From contig CAIWCD010000013.1 in NCBI GenBank assembly GCA_903911145.1, forward strand, positions 427,201 through 491,200: a stretch of DNA of 64,000 bases, in the 5' to 3' direction. Made by a program: the position numbers and the translations under genes. This stretch comes from an uncultured delta proteobacterium (GTDB lineage: Bacteria; Myxococcota; Myxococcia; Myxococcales; 40CM-4-68-19). How positions within the stretch are numbered: the first letter of the stretch is position 1; each line of letters starts with the position of its first letter. Of this stretch, positions 47,601 through 56,765 are shown piece by piece. The notes beneath the pieces were generated by a model, which searched no databases, was not told the DNA's origin, and worked only from the letters and a program-made list of their open reading frames with translations.

Positions 47601-48019
47601 GACTGCTCCTTCCACGCCCAGACGCGCTTGAGAAACTCCTCGCGTCCGAGGTCGTGACGGCTCTTGCCTTCCTTCTTCTGCAGCTCGCGCTCGACCACCA
47701 TCTGCGTCGCGATGCCCGCGTGATCGATGCCGGGGAGCCAGCAGGCGTTGAAGCCGCTCATCCGCTTCCAGCGAATCAGCACGTCCTGCAGAGTGGCCGT
47801 CAGCGCGTGTCCGATGTGCAGACTGCCCGTGACGTTGGGCGGCGGCAGGACGATCGAGAAGGCCGGCTTGTCGGACTTGTCCTCGGCGTGGAAGAGCCCG
47901 TGCTCCTCCCAGAATGCGGCCCAGCGGGCTTCGACCTGCGCAGGCTCGTAGCCCTTGTCGAGCGAGGGACCTGCCGCGCCACTGCTCTTTGCCTCGAGTT
48001 CCGCCACCTGATCCGCCAT
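44672..48019 (-). CDS. valS: Valyl-tRNA synthetase with in-frame histone-H1-like C-terminal tail
   Basis: 1115 residues from the ATG at 48019 (an upstream in-frame GTG/ATG region is Arg-rich and unlikely). Residues 1-924 are a normal class I ValRS: PPPNVTGSLHIGHALT with HIGH at 68-71, editing domain, GEKMSKTRGN with KMSKT near 542-546, anticodon domain, and the C-terminal coiled coil (RVDKEILRIEGELAGLSKRL) that normally ends the protein. The frame then continues without a stop into 191 more residues: an Ala-rich helical part, then Lys/Ala/Pro repeats ending AKKSKGKK, like bacterial H1 proteins. At the junction an ATG (45245-45247) has GGAGG just upstream. The tail could be a fusion, a separately translated protein, or both. 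Confidence 0.93.
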   Translation of the reverse strand: MADQVAELEAKSSGAAGPSLDKGYEPAQVEARWAAFWEEHGLFHAEDKSDKPAFSIVLPPPNVTGSLHIGHALTATLQDVLIRWKRMSGFNACWLPGIDHAGIATQMVVERELQKKEGKSRHDLGREEFLKRVWAWKEQSGGRIAQQHRALGASLDWARERFTMDEQSSKAVREAFVRLFEDGLLYRAERLINWCPRCRTALSDLEVEHEEGHKAELYKFAYPLEDGSAEIIVATTRPETMLGDTAVAVHPDDPRYAGMIGKNVRHPITGRLFPIIADGELVDPKFGTGAVKVTPAHSFEDFESGKRHNLPMLNILNLDGTLNKEAGPFEGQDRIKVRAALKARLAELGLERGSDPHLLALGKCQRCDNVVEPMLSKQWFVKTRPLADAVIAAVEDKQIKFVPDQWEAEFFRWMRNIHDWCVSRQLWWGHQIPAWYCVTNHVTVSRETPLVCATCGAGNLRQDDDVLDTWFSSGLWPFSTFGWPNMTDALATFYPNAVMETGFDILFFWVARMAMMGLYFLKEVPFKTVFLHAMVRDEKGEKMSKTRGNVIDPLDITQQHGADALRFTLASMAAQGRDIKLAVDRIVSSKAFANKIWNASRFILSYANDLNPNDLPGPETVYDRWILSRLSRCADATNAALTEFRFSDAALGIYRFVWGELCDWAIELSKPALYAGRTRDADGNVDESIPATPEQETLRRAAAASLLRALDGALKLLHPFMPFVTEEIWQRLPKASGAPVSIMVSAFPGSTVAGASFFDAEAEREMDIVSRAIDGARSVRGEVALPPNQRVPIVLLPHDESVRALLEKHARAFQQLANAASVELRNAGSPRPAQSAVHVEPEVEVHLPLAGLIDFAEEHKRVDKEILRIEGELAGLSKRLDNASFVARAPPEVVEKDRARADELRGKKEKLARHRARISNPEDTMQEDKKQGEAAANGQANGAAHTAQTQTIPQAIVAAEQAAHHAIAEVQAAAAPLVAAAKDAGAAIAHKIAEVREAVAQSVAAKPVSAKPAAPKAAAAKPVAKPAVKAAAKKAAKPAAKKIAKKAAPKKAAAKKSAKKLAKKVAPKKAAAKKAAKKPAKKVAPKKAAAKKAAKKPAKKAAPKKAAAKKSKGKK
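44696..44857 (-). repeat. 54-bp tandem repeat coding Lys/Ala/Pro tail
   Basis: Three consecutive 54-bp units, each 18 codons reading roughly KKAAKKPAKKVAPKKAAA, with one or two substitutions per unit. A diverged partial copy precedes them. The protein repeat resembles the C-terminal tail of histone H1 and of bacterial H1-like proteins. The array can expand or shrink by slippage. Confidence 0.8.
45245..45257 (-). promoter_or_regulatory. Internal Shine-Dalgarno and ATG inside valS
   Basis: Read on the - strand: GGAGGAC, three bases, ATG. The SD lies within the codons for Glu-Asp and is ideally spaced. It would start a separate 191-residue H1-like protein (beginning MQEDKKQGEAAANG) in the same frame as valS. 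Confidence 0.55.
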
Positions 48020-48159
48020 CGCGAACTCATGCCTTTCATGCGCGCCCTTGCGAAGCGCTCTTGCGCGCTCTTGCCCGCGAGGCATTCCGTGCCTCGAGAC
48101 AAAGCGCGGATTCAATACCACAACGGCACGCAGCAGACGTGCGCGCGATGAGGTTGCGC

Positions 48160-49467
48160 CTAGCTTCCGCCGCGCTCTTTGAGCAGGCGTGCGAGCTCCT
48201 CGCGGATGATCGTCTCCGCGAGTTCCGGCACGACCTCCCAGGCGATCTTCTCGATCACCTCGCGCGACGCACGAGAGAGCGCCTCGCGCAGGAGCGACTC
48301 GCCTCCGTCGGACGGCGCGGCAGGCTTCGCGGGAAGAGGCGGCTGCGACGCGGGCGGGGCCGGAACCACCGAGAGCGCTGGAGCGACCGAGGGCTTCGGC
48401 GGCGGCACAGCGCGCAGCGCGGGCGGTGTCGTGGGCGGCGCGGGCGGCGCAGATTCGTCGAGCAGGTCGTCGTCGAGATCCATCGGGATCTCGTCGTCAG
48501 TGTCGAACTCCTCGGGCGGAGGAGGACGCGAAAGCGCAGGAGGTGGTGGCCGCCGCGGAGGCGGAACGAGCGAAGGCTTCGCGGGTAGCGGCGGCGAGAG
48601 AGGCCGCGGAGCCGCGCTGGGAGCGGGTTTGGGCGCTGCCACCGGCGCAGGCTTCGGCGGTGCAACCGGCGCGGGCTTGCCCATCGGTGGCGCTGAGGGA
48701 CGCGGCGGCGGAGCAAGAGACGGCGCGGGCTTGAACGCGCCCGGAGCAGGAGCCGCGGGAACGGGCCGCGGCGGCAGCGACGGAGCGGGAGGCCGCGAAG
48801 CCGGAGGTACCGGTGCAGGCACAGACGGAGCAGGAGGCCGCGGAGCCGCGACTGGCGCGGGTTTCGCGACGATCGGCTGCGTGATCGGACGCGATGGAGC
48901 TGGAGCCCCGATCGACGGCGAGTGCGGCGCTGAAGGCTGCACTGGAGCATGAGGCGGCGGCGCGGAAACTTGCGGTGGCCGCACAGCAGGCACAGGCGGC
49001 GCGTGCGGAGGAGGCTTCGACATCGCCCCTGCCGCAGGTGGCGGCCGCGAGAGCGCGGGAGGCGGCGCACTCTTGGGCACAGGCGGCTGGATGACCGCAG
49101 AGGGATTCGCCAGCAGCTGCTTGACGCAGTCGAGGAAACGCGCCGAATCGAACGGCTTCGCGAGCTGCCCATTCGCGCCCGCGGCGAGCCCGCGCGCAGG
49201 CTCGACATTCGGCCCGCCGCCGAGCAGCAGCACCGGCACGTGGGAGAGCGCGGCGTCCGCGCGAATCCGCTCGCAGAGCGCGAAGCCATCGAGCCCGGGC
49301 ATGCTCACGTCAGCGAGGATCAGATCGGGATGCAGCTCGCGCGCACGTGCAAACGCGGTGTCACCGTCGGAGACCACGGTCAGCGCAACGTCTTCTCCGG
49401 CCAGGCAGTAGCCGACCGCTTTCTGGATGGTGACCGAATCGTCCGCGAGGAGAATCGAGCGGGGCAT
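48160..49467 (-). CDS. Response regulator with long Pro-rich linker and C-terminal helical domain
   Basis: 435 residues. Receiver domain (1-120) with acidic pocket LLADDS and acceptor Asp53 in LILADVSMPGLDG. Residues about 130-375 are almost wholly Pro, Ala and Ser with some Lys and Arg. The C-terminal ~50 residues form a conserved-looking helix pair (LREALSRASREVIEKIAWEV, then VPELAETIIREELARLL) found in myxobacterial regulators. No DNA-binding domain. Lies upstream of valS in the same direction; the controlling kinase is unknown. Confidence 0.88.
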   Translation of the reverse strand: MPRSILLADDSVTIQKAVGYCLAGEDVALTVVSDGDTAFARARELHPDLILADVSMPGLDGFALCERIRADAALSHVPVLLLGGGPNVEPARGLAAGANGQLAKPFDSARFLDCVKQLLANPSAVIQPPVPKSAPPPALSRPPPAAGAMSKPPPHAPPVPAVRPPQVSAPPPHAPVQPSAPHSPSIGAPAPSRPITQPIVAKPAPVAAPRPPAPSVPAPVPPASRPPAPSLPPRPVPAAPAPGAFKPAPSLAPPPRPSAPPMGKPAPVAPPKPAPVAAPKPAPSAAPRPLSPPLPAKPSLVPPPRRPPPPALSRPPPPEEFDTDDEIPMDLDDDLLDESAPPAPPTTPPALRAVPPPKPSVAPALSVVPAPPASQPPLPAKPAAPSDGGESLLREALSRASREVIEKIAWEVVPELAETIIREELARLLKERGGS

Positions 49468-49570
49468 TGATGAACTGCCTCCTGCGAGAGAGCGACGGCG
49501 AAGTCGTGACGTCTAGCGTGTTCAGACCTGTGCAAGCAAGCACGAGCGCGCGGCAACCAGCGACTCGCCC

Positions 49571-50932
49571 CTACGCGCCAATCGCTTTCTTCAGCTCAGC
49601 GCCGATCGCCTGCGCGAATCCATCGATGCGCTTCTTCTCCGGCCCCTCGACGAGCACACGCACCTTCGCTTCAGTGCCGCTGTAGCGCACCAGCACGCGC
49701 CCATCCTTGCCCAGCTTCTTCTCCGCGTCCGCGATCGCCTTCATCACACCGGGCAGCGTCGAAAGCGCAGGCTTCTCGCGCACCGCCATGTTGAGCTGGC
49801 TCTGCGGATAGACGTCCATGCAGCGCGCCAACTCGCTCGCCCGCTTGCCCTGCTGGACCATCACGCGCAAGAGCGCCAACGCAGCCACGGTCCCATCGCC
49901 GGTCGTCGCGTGGTCGAGGAAGATCAGGTGGCCGCTCTGCTCGCCGCCGAAGACGTAGCCGTGCTTGCGCATCGCCTCGACGACGTAGCGATCGCCGACG
50001 CCCGTGCGCACGACCTTTCCGCCCGCCTTCTCGATCGCGCGATCGAGCCCGAGGTTGCTCATCACGGTCGCGACGAGCGTCTTCTTGGTGAGCTGCTTGC
50101 GCTCGAGCATGTCGATTCCGCAGATCGCCATCACGACATCGCCGTCGATCACGCGACCCTTCTCGTCGGCAACGATCAGCCGATCTGCATCTCCGTCGAG
50201 TGCGAGGCCGAGGTCGGCCTTGTGCTCGAGCACCGCCTTGCAGACGTGCTCGGGATGCAGCGCGCCCACGCCGTCGTTGATGTTCGTGCCGTCCGGCGAC
50301 GCACCGATCGTGATCACCTTCGCGCCGAGTTCTTGCAGAACGAGCGGCGCCACGCGATAGGCCGCGCCGTGCGCGCAGTCGACGACGATCGTCAACCCCT
50401 CGAGGGTCAGCTCCTTCGGAAACGTGCTCTTGGCGAACACGACGTAGCGACCCGCGGCGTCGTCGATGCGAAACGCCTTGCCGATGTTCCCCGCGGTCGG
50501 CCGCAGCGCCTCGAGCTCGCCGTTCGTGAGCAGCGCTTCGATCTGCGCCTCGGTCGCGTCGGGCAGCTTGAACCCATCGCGCGCGAAGAATTTGATCCCG
50601 TTGTCCTGGTACGGATTGTGGCTCGCCGAGATCACCGCGCCCGCGTCCGCGCGCATCGAGACGGTGAGGTTCGCGATCGCCGGCGTCGGCAGCGGCCCGC
50701 AGATGAGCACATCGACGCCCATGCTGCAGAGGCCTGATGCGAGCGCCGTCTCGAGCATGTAGCCCGACAGCCGCGTGTCCTTGCCGATGACGACGCGATG
50801 GCGATGCTCGCCCTTCTTGATGAGGTGAGCGACCGCGCGGCCAAGCTGCAACATTGTCTCGCCGGTCATCGGAGCGACGTTGGCGACGCCGCGGATTCCG
50901 TCGGTGCCAAAGAGTCTGCGCGTGGTGGTCAT
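49571..50932 (-). CDS. glmM: Phosphoglucosamine mutase
   Basis: Interconverts glucosamine 6-phosphate and 1-phosphate for UDP-GlcNAc and cell-wall synthesis. 453 residues. N-terminal [12 protein letters not shown], phosphoserine Ser104 in [13 protein letters not shown], metal loop LALDGDADR, sugar loop [10 protein letters not shown], and the phosphate-binding [11 protein letters not shown]. Part of the tilS-ftsH-folP-glmM run. Confidence 0.97.
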   Translation of the reverse strand: MTTTRRLFGTDGIRGVANVAPMTGETMLQLGRAVAHLIKKGEHRHRVVIGKDTRLSGYMLETALASGLCSMGVDVLICGPLPTPAIANLTVSMRADAGAVISASHNPYQDNGIKFFARDGFKLPDATEAQIEALLTNGELEALRPTAGNIGKAFRIDDAAGRYVVFAKSTFPKELTLEGLTIVVDCAHGAAYRVAPLVLQELGAKVITIGASPDGTNINDGVGALHPEHVCKAVLEHKADLGLALDGDADRLIVADEKGRVIDGDVVMAICGIDMLERKQLTKKTLVATVMSNLGLDRAIEKAGGKVVRTGVGDRYVVEAMRKHGYVFGGEQSGHLIFLDHATTGDGTVAALALLRVMVQQGKRASELARCMDVYPQSQLNMAVREKPALSTLPGVMKAIADAEKKLGKDGRVLVRYSGTEAKVRVLVEGPEKKRIDGFAQAIGAELKKAIGA

Positions 50933-50987
50933 GGTGTCGATCTAGCGGACGAAGCGCCGTGAGGTCATGCGGCAACTGACGCGCGGC

Positions 50988-52208
50988 TTAGGGAAGTGAG
51001 GCGCCATCGGTGCGCAGCGCATCGGCCACCAGCGCGGCATCGCGCGCTGCACTCACGTCGTGCACCCGGACGATCGCGGCACCGTTGGCGACCGCGAGTG
51101 CAACCGCCGAGAGCGTGCCGTGCAGCCGCTCGGAGGGCCCCTGCCCGACCGCGCGACCGATAAACGATTTGCGGCTGACGCCCGCGAGCAGCGGCCGACC
51201 GAGCTGCAGGAGTTCCCTCTGGCGGCGCAGCAACTGGTAGCTCTGCTGCGCTTCTTTCGCGAAGCCGTAGCCCGGGTCGAGGCAGATGCGCTCGGCAGCG
51301 ATTCCCGACTGCTGCGCGCGCGCGAGGGCCGCAGCCAACTCGTCGATCACCTCGCCGAGCAGATCGCGGTACTCGGCATGCGTCTGCATCGTCTGCGGCG
51401 TCCCGCGCATGTGCATGAGCACAAGTCCTGCGCTTCTCTCTGCGACGAGCGCTCCCATCGCGGGATCCGCCGCGAGAGCAGAAACGTCGTTGACGATCTC
51501 GGCCCCCGCGTCGAGCGCCACGCGCGCGACTTCGGACTTCATCGTGTCGATCGAGATCGGCACGTTCGCCTGTCGGGCGAGCCGCTGGACGACGGGACCG
51601 ATGCGCGCAAGCTCCTCCTGCATCGAGACCGGCTGCGCGCCCGAGGGCCGCGTCGACTCTCCGCCGACGTCGATGATGTCGACTCCCTCTGCGGCCAGCT
51701 GCAGCCCGCGCTCGACGGCGGCCGATGCGTCAAACGTGCGCCCGCCGTCGGAGAATGAATCGGGCGTCACATTGATGATTCCCATCACCAGCGTGCGACC
51801 GATGGTGAGCGCACGGCGCGGCAGCACCCAACCAGGCGGCTCGTGGTCCCCCATGCGCCCGGAGGCATGACCCAGCCCCGCCTTGCCGGAGTTCGACTCG
51901 ATCGCCGCCGCGCGCAGCATCAACTCGACAGCGAGTGCCTTGCCCGCGCCCTTCTCGAATCCATCCGCGAGGCTGCGCCCGACCGCCCAGAGCTGCGCGA
52001 GACTTCCCATCGCGAGTGCACCGGTCGCTCCGCGCAGAACGGGAAGACCCGCCTGCTTGCAACCTTCGAGGAGCGCGGCCGGCTCGAGCGGCAACAGAGC
52101 ACCCCATCCGCGCAGATTCGGGTCCGGCGCGGCGCGGCCGATGCCTCGCGTCGCGAGCAGCGAATCGGCCTCGGTCTGGAGTTCAAGCAGTCGCACGCGC
52201 ACGACCAT
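50988..52208 (-). CDS. folP: Dihydropteroate synthase with N-terminal extension
   Basis: Joins p-aminobenzoate to dihydropterin pyrophosphate in folate synthesis. 406 residues, against about 280 for most. The catalytic barrel starts near residue 131 with MGIINVTPDSFSDGG; DVGGESTRPSG, SIDTMKSEVARVALDAG, DPGYGFAKEAQQSY and GVSRKSFIGRA are all present. The first 130 residues (LLELQTEADSLLATRGIG...) form a separate, unassigned domain, seen in some related bacteria. The active site is intact. Confidence 0.95.
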   Translation of the reverse strand: MVVRVRLLELQTEADSLLATRGIGRAAPDPNLRGWGALLPLEPAALLEGCKQAGLPVLRGATGALAMGSLAQLWAVGRSLADGFEKGAGKALAVELMLRAAAIESNSGKAGLGHASGRMGDHEPPGWVLPRRALTIGRTLVMGIINVTPDSFSDGGRTFDASAAVERGLQLAAEGVDIIDVGGESTRPSGAQPVSMQEELARIGPVVQRLARQANVPISIDTMKSEVARVALDAGAEIVNDVSALAADPAMGALVAERSAGLVLMHMRGTPQTMQTHAEYRDLLGEVIDELAAALARAQQSGIAAERICLDPGYGFAKEAQQSYQLLRRQRELLQLGRPLLAGVSRKSFIGRAVGQGPSERLHGTLSAVALAVANGAAIVRVHDVSAARDAALVADALRTDGASLP

Positions 52209-52317
52209 CGCCTACCACACGACCGTCGCGGTGAAACAGACTCTTGGACATGACAAGGGCCGACGCGGCGTTCTGCCACCGTCGGCCCTCATTCAATCCA
52301 GGACTGCTGTGCAGAGA

Positions 52318-54252
<1,935 letters not shown>

Positions 54253-54309
54253 CGTGACTCCTCGTCGGCCGATTTGTGAATGGTAGCACGCGGGTCCAGA
54301 CGACGCTGC

Positions 54310-55806
54310 TCAAACAGGACCGACAGGCGCAGCTTTTTCCGACGCCTCCGCGGACCGCAAGACGATCTGCAGCGGCTCCTTGTGCGGCGAGAGAGACGCC
54401 TCTCCCGCGCGCAGGCCGGCAACGAAGAAGAGCGCGCCGGTCGCGTCGGCAAGCAGCGGTGCGGTCGCGCGTCGCTGGCGCGGAAACTTCGCGTCGATCC
54501 AGAGATCGCTCACTTTCTTCAGATGGCCGCGAGCGGGGCGGAAGCGATCTCCCGCTGCGTGCGCCCGCAGCGTCCAGGGAAACGGCGCGCGAGCGAGATC
54601 GATGATCGGCGCATCAGCGATCGAGGCGTCCACGTCGGCGCGAACCTCGAGGGTGAAATGCCCCCACGCGAAATGCCCCCGGCCTTCGATCACGAGCGGC
54701 GCCGCAGCCGGGACCTCGTCTGCGCCCAGGATTGGCGCCCGACCGCGATGGAACGAGAGGAGGCCGCCAGCGAGCGCCGCGTGTCCACCGGGGAGCTCGA
54801 GCGAACCTTGCCCAAAGCGCACGCGCGCGGTGACCGCCTCGACATGCACGCGCTCGGGATGCGTGCCGGCAGCGTTCGCGCACAGAAGCAGGACGCGGCG
54901 CAGAATCGCATCCGGGAGTGGCGCAAGGTCCGAGACCCGCAGAGTCGTCGAGCTCGGTGCAACGTGATCCGGCAACTGCACGGCCGCGGCAAGCAAGGCC
55001 GCTCGCGCAAGCGCGTCAAGCAGTGCGTCCTCCTCGGCGGCCATCGCTGCGGAGGCCGCGAGAGCCTGTTCGAGGCGCGGATTGAGCAACTCAGCGAGCG
55101 TCGCGAATGCAGTCCGGACGCGGGCGCGCGTGCGAGCCGGGTCACGGTTGTGCGGGTCGTCGCTGAAGGGAAGGGATCGCGCGCGGCAGTAGGCCTCGGT
55201 GGCCGCGCGGGAGACGCCGAGCAGAGGGCGGATGAGCCGGCGCGAACCGAGAGCGCGCGACGTTCGAATGCCGGCGAGCGCACCGAGACCGCCGCCGCGA
55301 GCGAGGCGCAGCAGCACCGTCTCTGCTTGATCTCGCCGCGTGTGGGCCGTCGCGACGAGCTCGCACTCGGCCCGGACTGCGAGCCGCTCGAGCGCGGCGT
55401 AGCGGAACTCGCGCGCAGCGCCCTCGAGACCTTGCCGCGCGATTGCGCTCTGCAGCGCAGGCAGGTCGAGTTGCTCGACGAAGAACGGCACCTCGAGCGT
55501 CTGCGCGAGAGCGCGCACGCGTTCCGAATCCTCGACCGAGTCGGCGCGCAGTTGGTGATCGACGTGGCCGAGCGCGACTCGCAGATTCAGCTCGGGCCGC
55601 GACTGCTGGAGCGTGCAGAGCGCGGCCGCGAGCGCCATCGAGTCCGCACCGCCAGAGCAGGCGACGAGCACCGAACTCCCCGGAGGAACCAGCTGGACGC
55701 GGCTCGCTCCGGCCGGGTCGAGAGCGGCGCGCAACTGCGTGAAGGCCCGCTCGAGCGCGGCGTCGATCTCGCCAGCAGTTGGCGCAACTCCGGTCGGCTC
55801 GTTCAT
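54310..55806 (-). CDS. tilS: tRNA(Ile)-lysidine synthase
   Basis: Modifies C34 of tRNA-Ile(CAU) to lysidine so that it reads AUA. 498 residues. PP-loop SGGADS (51-56). Further family stretches: ALGHVDHQLRADSVEDSERV, VATAHTRRDQAETVLLRLAR, and RRLIRPLLGVSRAATEAYC. The C-terminal domain ends with WTLRAHAAGDRFRPARGHLK and DATGALFFVAGLRAG. First gene of the run tilS-ftsH-folP-glmM. Confidence 0.95.
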   Translation of the reverse strand: MNEPTGVAPTAGEIDAALERAFTQLRAALDPAGASRVQLVPPGSSVLVACSGGADSMALAAALCTLQQSRPELNLRVALGHVDHQLRADSVEDSERVRALAQTLEVPFFVEQLDLPALQSAIARQGLEGAAREFRYAALERLAVRAECELVATAHTRRDQAETVLLRLARGGGLGALAGIRTSRALGSRRLIRPLLGVSRAATEAYCRARSLPFSDDPHNRDPARTRARVRTAFATLAELLNPRLEQALAASAAMAAEEDALLDALARAALLAAAVQLPDHVAPSSTTLRVSDLAPLPDAILRRVLLLCANAAGTHPERVHVEAVTARVRFGQGSLELPGGHAALAGGLLSFHRGRAPILGADEVPAAAPLVIEGRGHFAWGHFTLEVRADVDASIADAPIIDLARAPFPWTLRAHAAGDRFRPARGHLKKVSDLWIDAKFPRQRRATAPLLADATGALFFVAGLRAGEASLSPHKEPLQIVLRSAEASEKAAPVGPV

Positions 55807-55862
55807 CGTCCGCGGCTCATGGCGTGTGTCCGTGGCGGCACAGCGCGTGCGTCGCGCGATGG

Positions 55863-56051
55863 CTAATTGCGGTCGCTCGCGACACCGCTCACCTGCGCAC
55901 CCTCGATGCGGCAGACACAGTCGAGGAAGGTGGTGCGGCGGCGCGCGAGGAGGGCGACGAAGCAGCGCAGATAGGCCCCTGCGCCGAACTCACGGACGAT
56001 CACCGCGCTATGGCGCAGGACGTCTCGGGTGGTGATCACTCCGCAGATCAC
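55863..56051 (-). CDS. Small protein of unknown function
   Basis: 62 residues from the GTG at 56051, with GAGG 6 bases before it and a GTGA overlap with the upstream small frame. Third-codon positions are strongly G or C, as in true genes here. The core SAVIVREFGAGAYLRCFVAL looks like a helical domain. A longer frame reaches 56126. Either a coupled partner of the gene at 56048-56245 or the C-terminal part of one frameshifted gene. Confidence 0.4.
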   Translation of the reverse strand: MICGVITTRDVLRHSAVIVREFGAGAYLRCFVALLARRRTTFLDCVCRIEGAQVSGVASDRN

Positions 56052-56245
56052 GGTCGACCTCGAAACGCTCGGGCACCATCGTTCGTCGAGCGTGACGCCG
56101 GATACGCCTCTGCAAGCGCCCCGCACATCGGACGAATGGAGGTCTCAGCGGCGCCTCCTGCGCGCGACTCTGGCTTGACCTGACAGACGCGGCGGACATA
56201 GATGTCCCACTCGAAGCGGTCGCGTTGCGCGACCTTCTTCGACAC
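56048..56245 (-). CDS. Small protein of unknown function
   Basis: 65 residues from a GTG at 56245 (weak AGGG site). The front part (FEWDIYVRRVCQVKPESRAG) has strong coding codon use; the last 15 residues do not. Its start lies 12 bases from the divergent RHH-like gene, leaving no room for a promoter outside the genes. May be the N-terminal part of a broken gene continuing at 56051. Confidence 0.35.
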   Translation of the reverse strand: MSKKVAQRDRFEWDIYVRRVCQVKPESRAGGAAETSIRPMCGALAEAYPASRSTNDGARAFRGRP

Positions 56246-56257
56246 CCTGGAGCGTCG

Positions 56258-56467
56258 ATGGCGGGCACTGACAAGCGGAAGCAAAGCCTCTACTTCCCGG
56301 AAGACATGCTGCGGGAGATCCAAGAAGAGGCGAACCGGCAGGATCGTTCGCTCTCGTGGATCGTGCAGCAGGCGTGGAAGATCGCGCGCGGCGAAATCAT
56401 GCGATTCCCCTCTGTGAATGACGTGATCGGCGGCGACGCGGCCCGCCACCACGACGACCGGGAGTAG
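56258..56467 (+). CDS. Small TIGR04563-like protein (copy 1)
   Basis: 69 residues from the ATG at 56258, GGAG 6 bases before. Core KQSLYFPEDMLREIQEEANR and DRSLSWIVQQAWKIAR. The strand-helix-helix layout looks like ribbon-helix-helix DNA-binding folds. The same core occurs in the next gene. The family is known from myxobacteria and relatives; no function is established. Confidence 0.8.
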   Translation: MAGTDKRKQSLYFPEDMLREIQEEANRQDRSLSWIVQQAWKIARGEIMRFPSVNDVIGGDAARHHDDRE

Positions 56468-56470
56468 GCG

Positions 56471-56671
56471 ATGTCGATCAACGACGCGCGCAAGCAGAGC
56501 CTCTACTTCCCCGAGGAGATGTTGCTGGAGATCCAGCAGCAGGCGCAGCGTCTTGATCGCTCGCTCTCCTGGGTCGTGCAGCAGTCGTGGAAGATCGGCA
56601 AGGCGGGGTTGCGCAGGATCCCCTCGCCCAACGACATGCTCGACGACGATCCGGCGGCGAAGCGGCGCTGA
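56471..56671 (+). CDS. Small TIGR04563-like protein (copy 2)
   Basis: 66 residues, ATG 3 bases after the stop of copy 1, with GGGAG upstream. Core KQSLYFPEEMLLEIQQQAQR and DRSLSWVVQQSWKIGK. About three quarters of the core is identical to copy 1, so the two are tandem duplicates and may form a heterodimer. A terminator hairpin follows. Confidence 0.8.
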   Translation: MSINDARKQSLYFPEEMLLEIQQQAQRLDRSLSWVVQQSWKIGKAGLRRIPSPNDMLDDDPAAKRR

Positions 56672-56700
56672 AGCGCATCCTCCGCGGTATTGGAAATGAA

Positions 56701-56742
56701 GAAGCCCGTGAACGCCGCCGTCGAGGCGCGTCCACGGGCTTC
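56701..56742. terminator. Bidirectional terminator
   Basis: Perfect 10-bp arms GAAGCCCGTG (56701-56710) and CACGGGCTTC (56733-56742). The + strand side is followed by ATTCGTTT; the - strand side is followed by TTCATTTCC. It can end both the RHH-like pair and the converging porin-like gene. Confidence 0.8.
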
Positions 56743-56765
56743 ATTCGTTTCGGGCTGCGCGCCGG

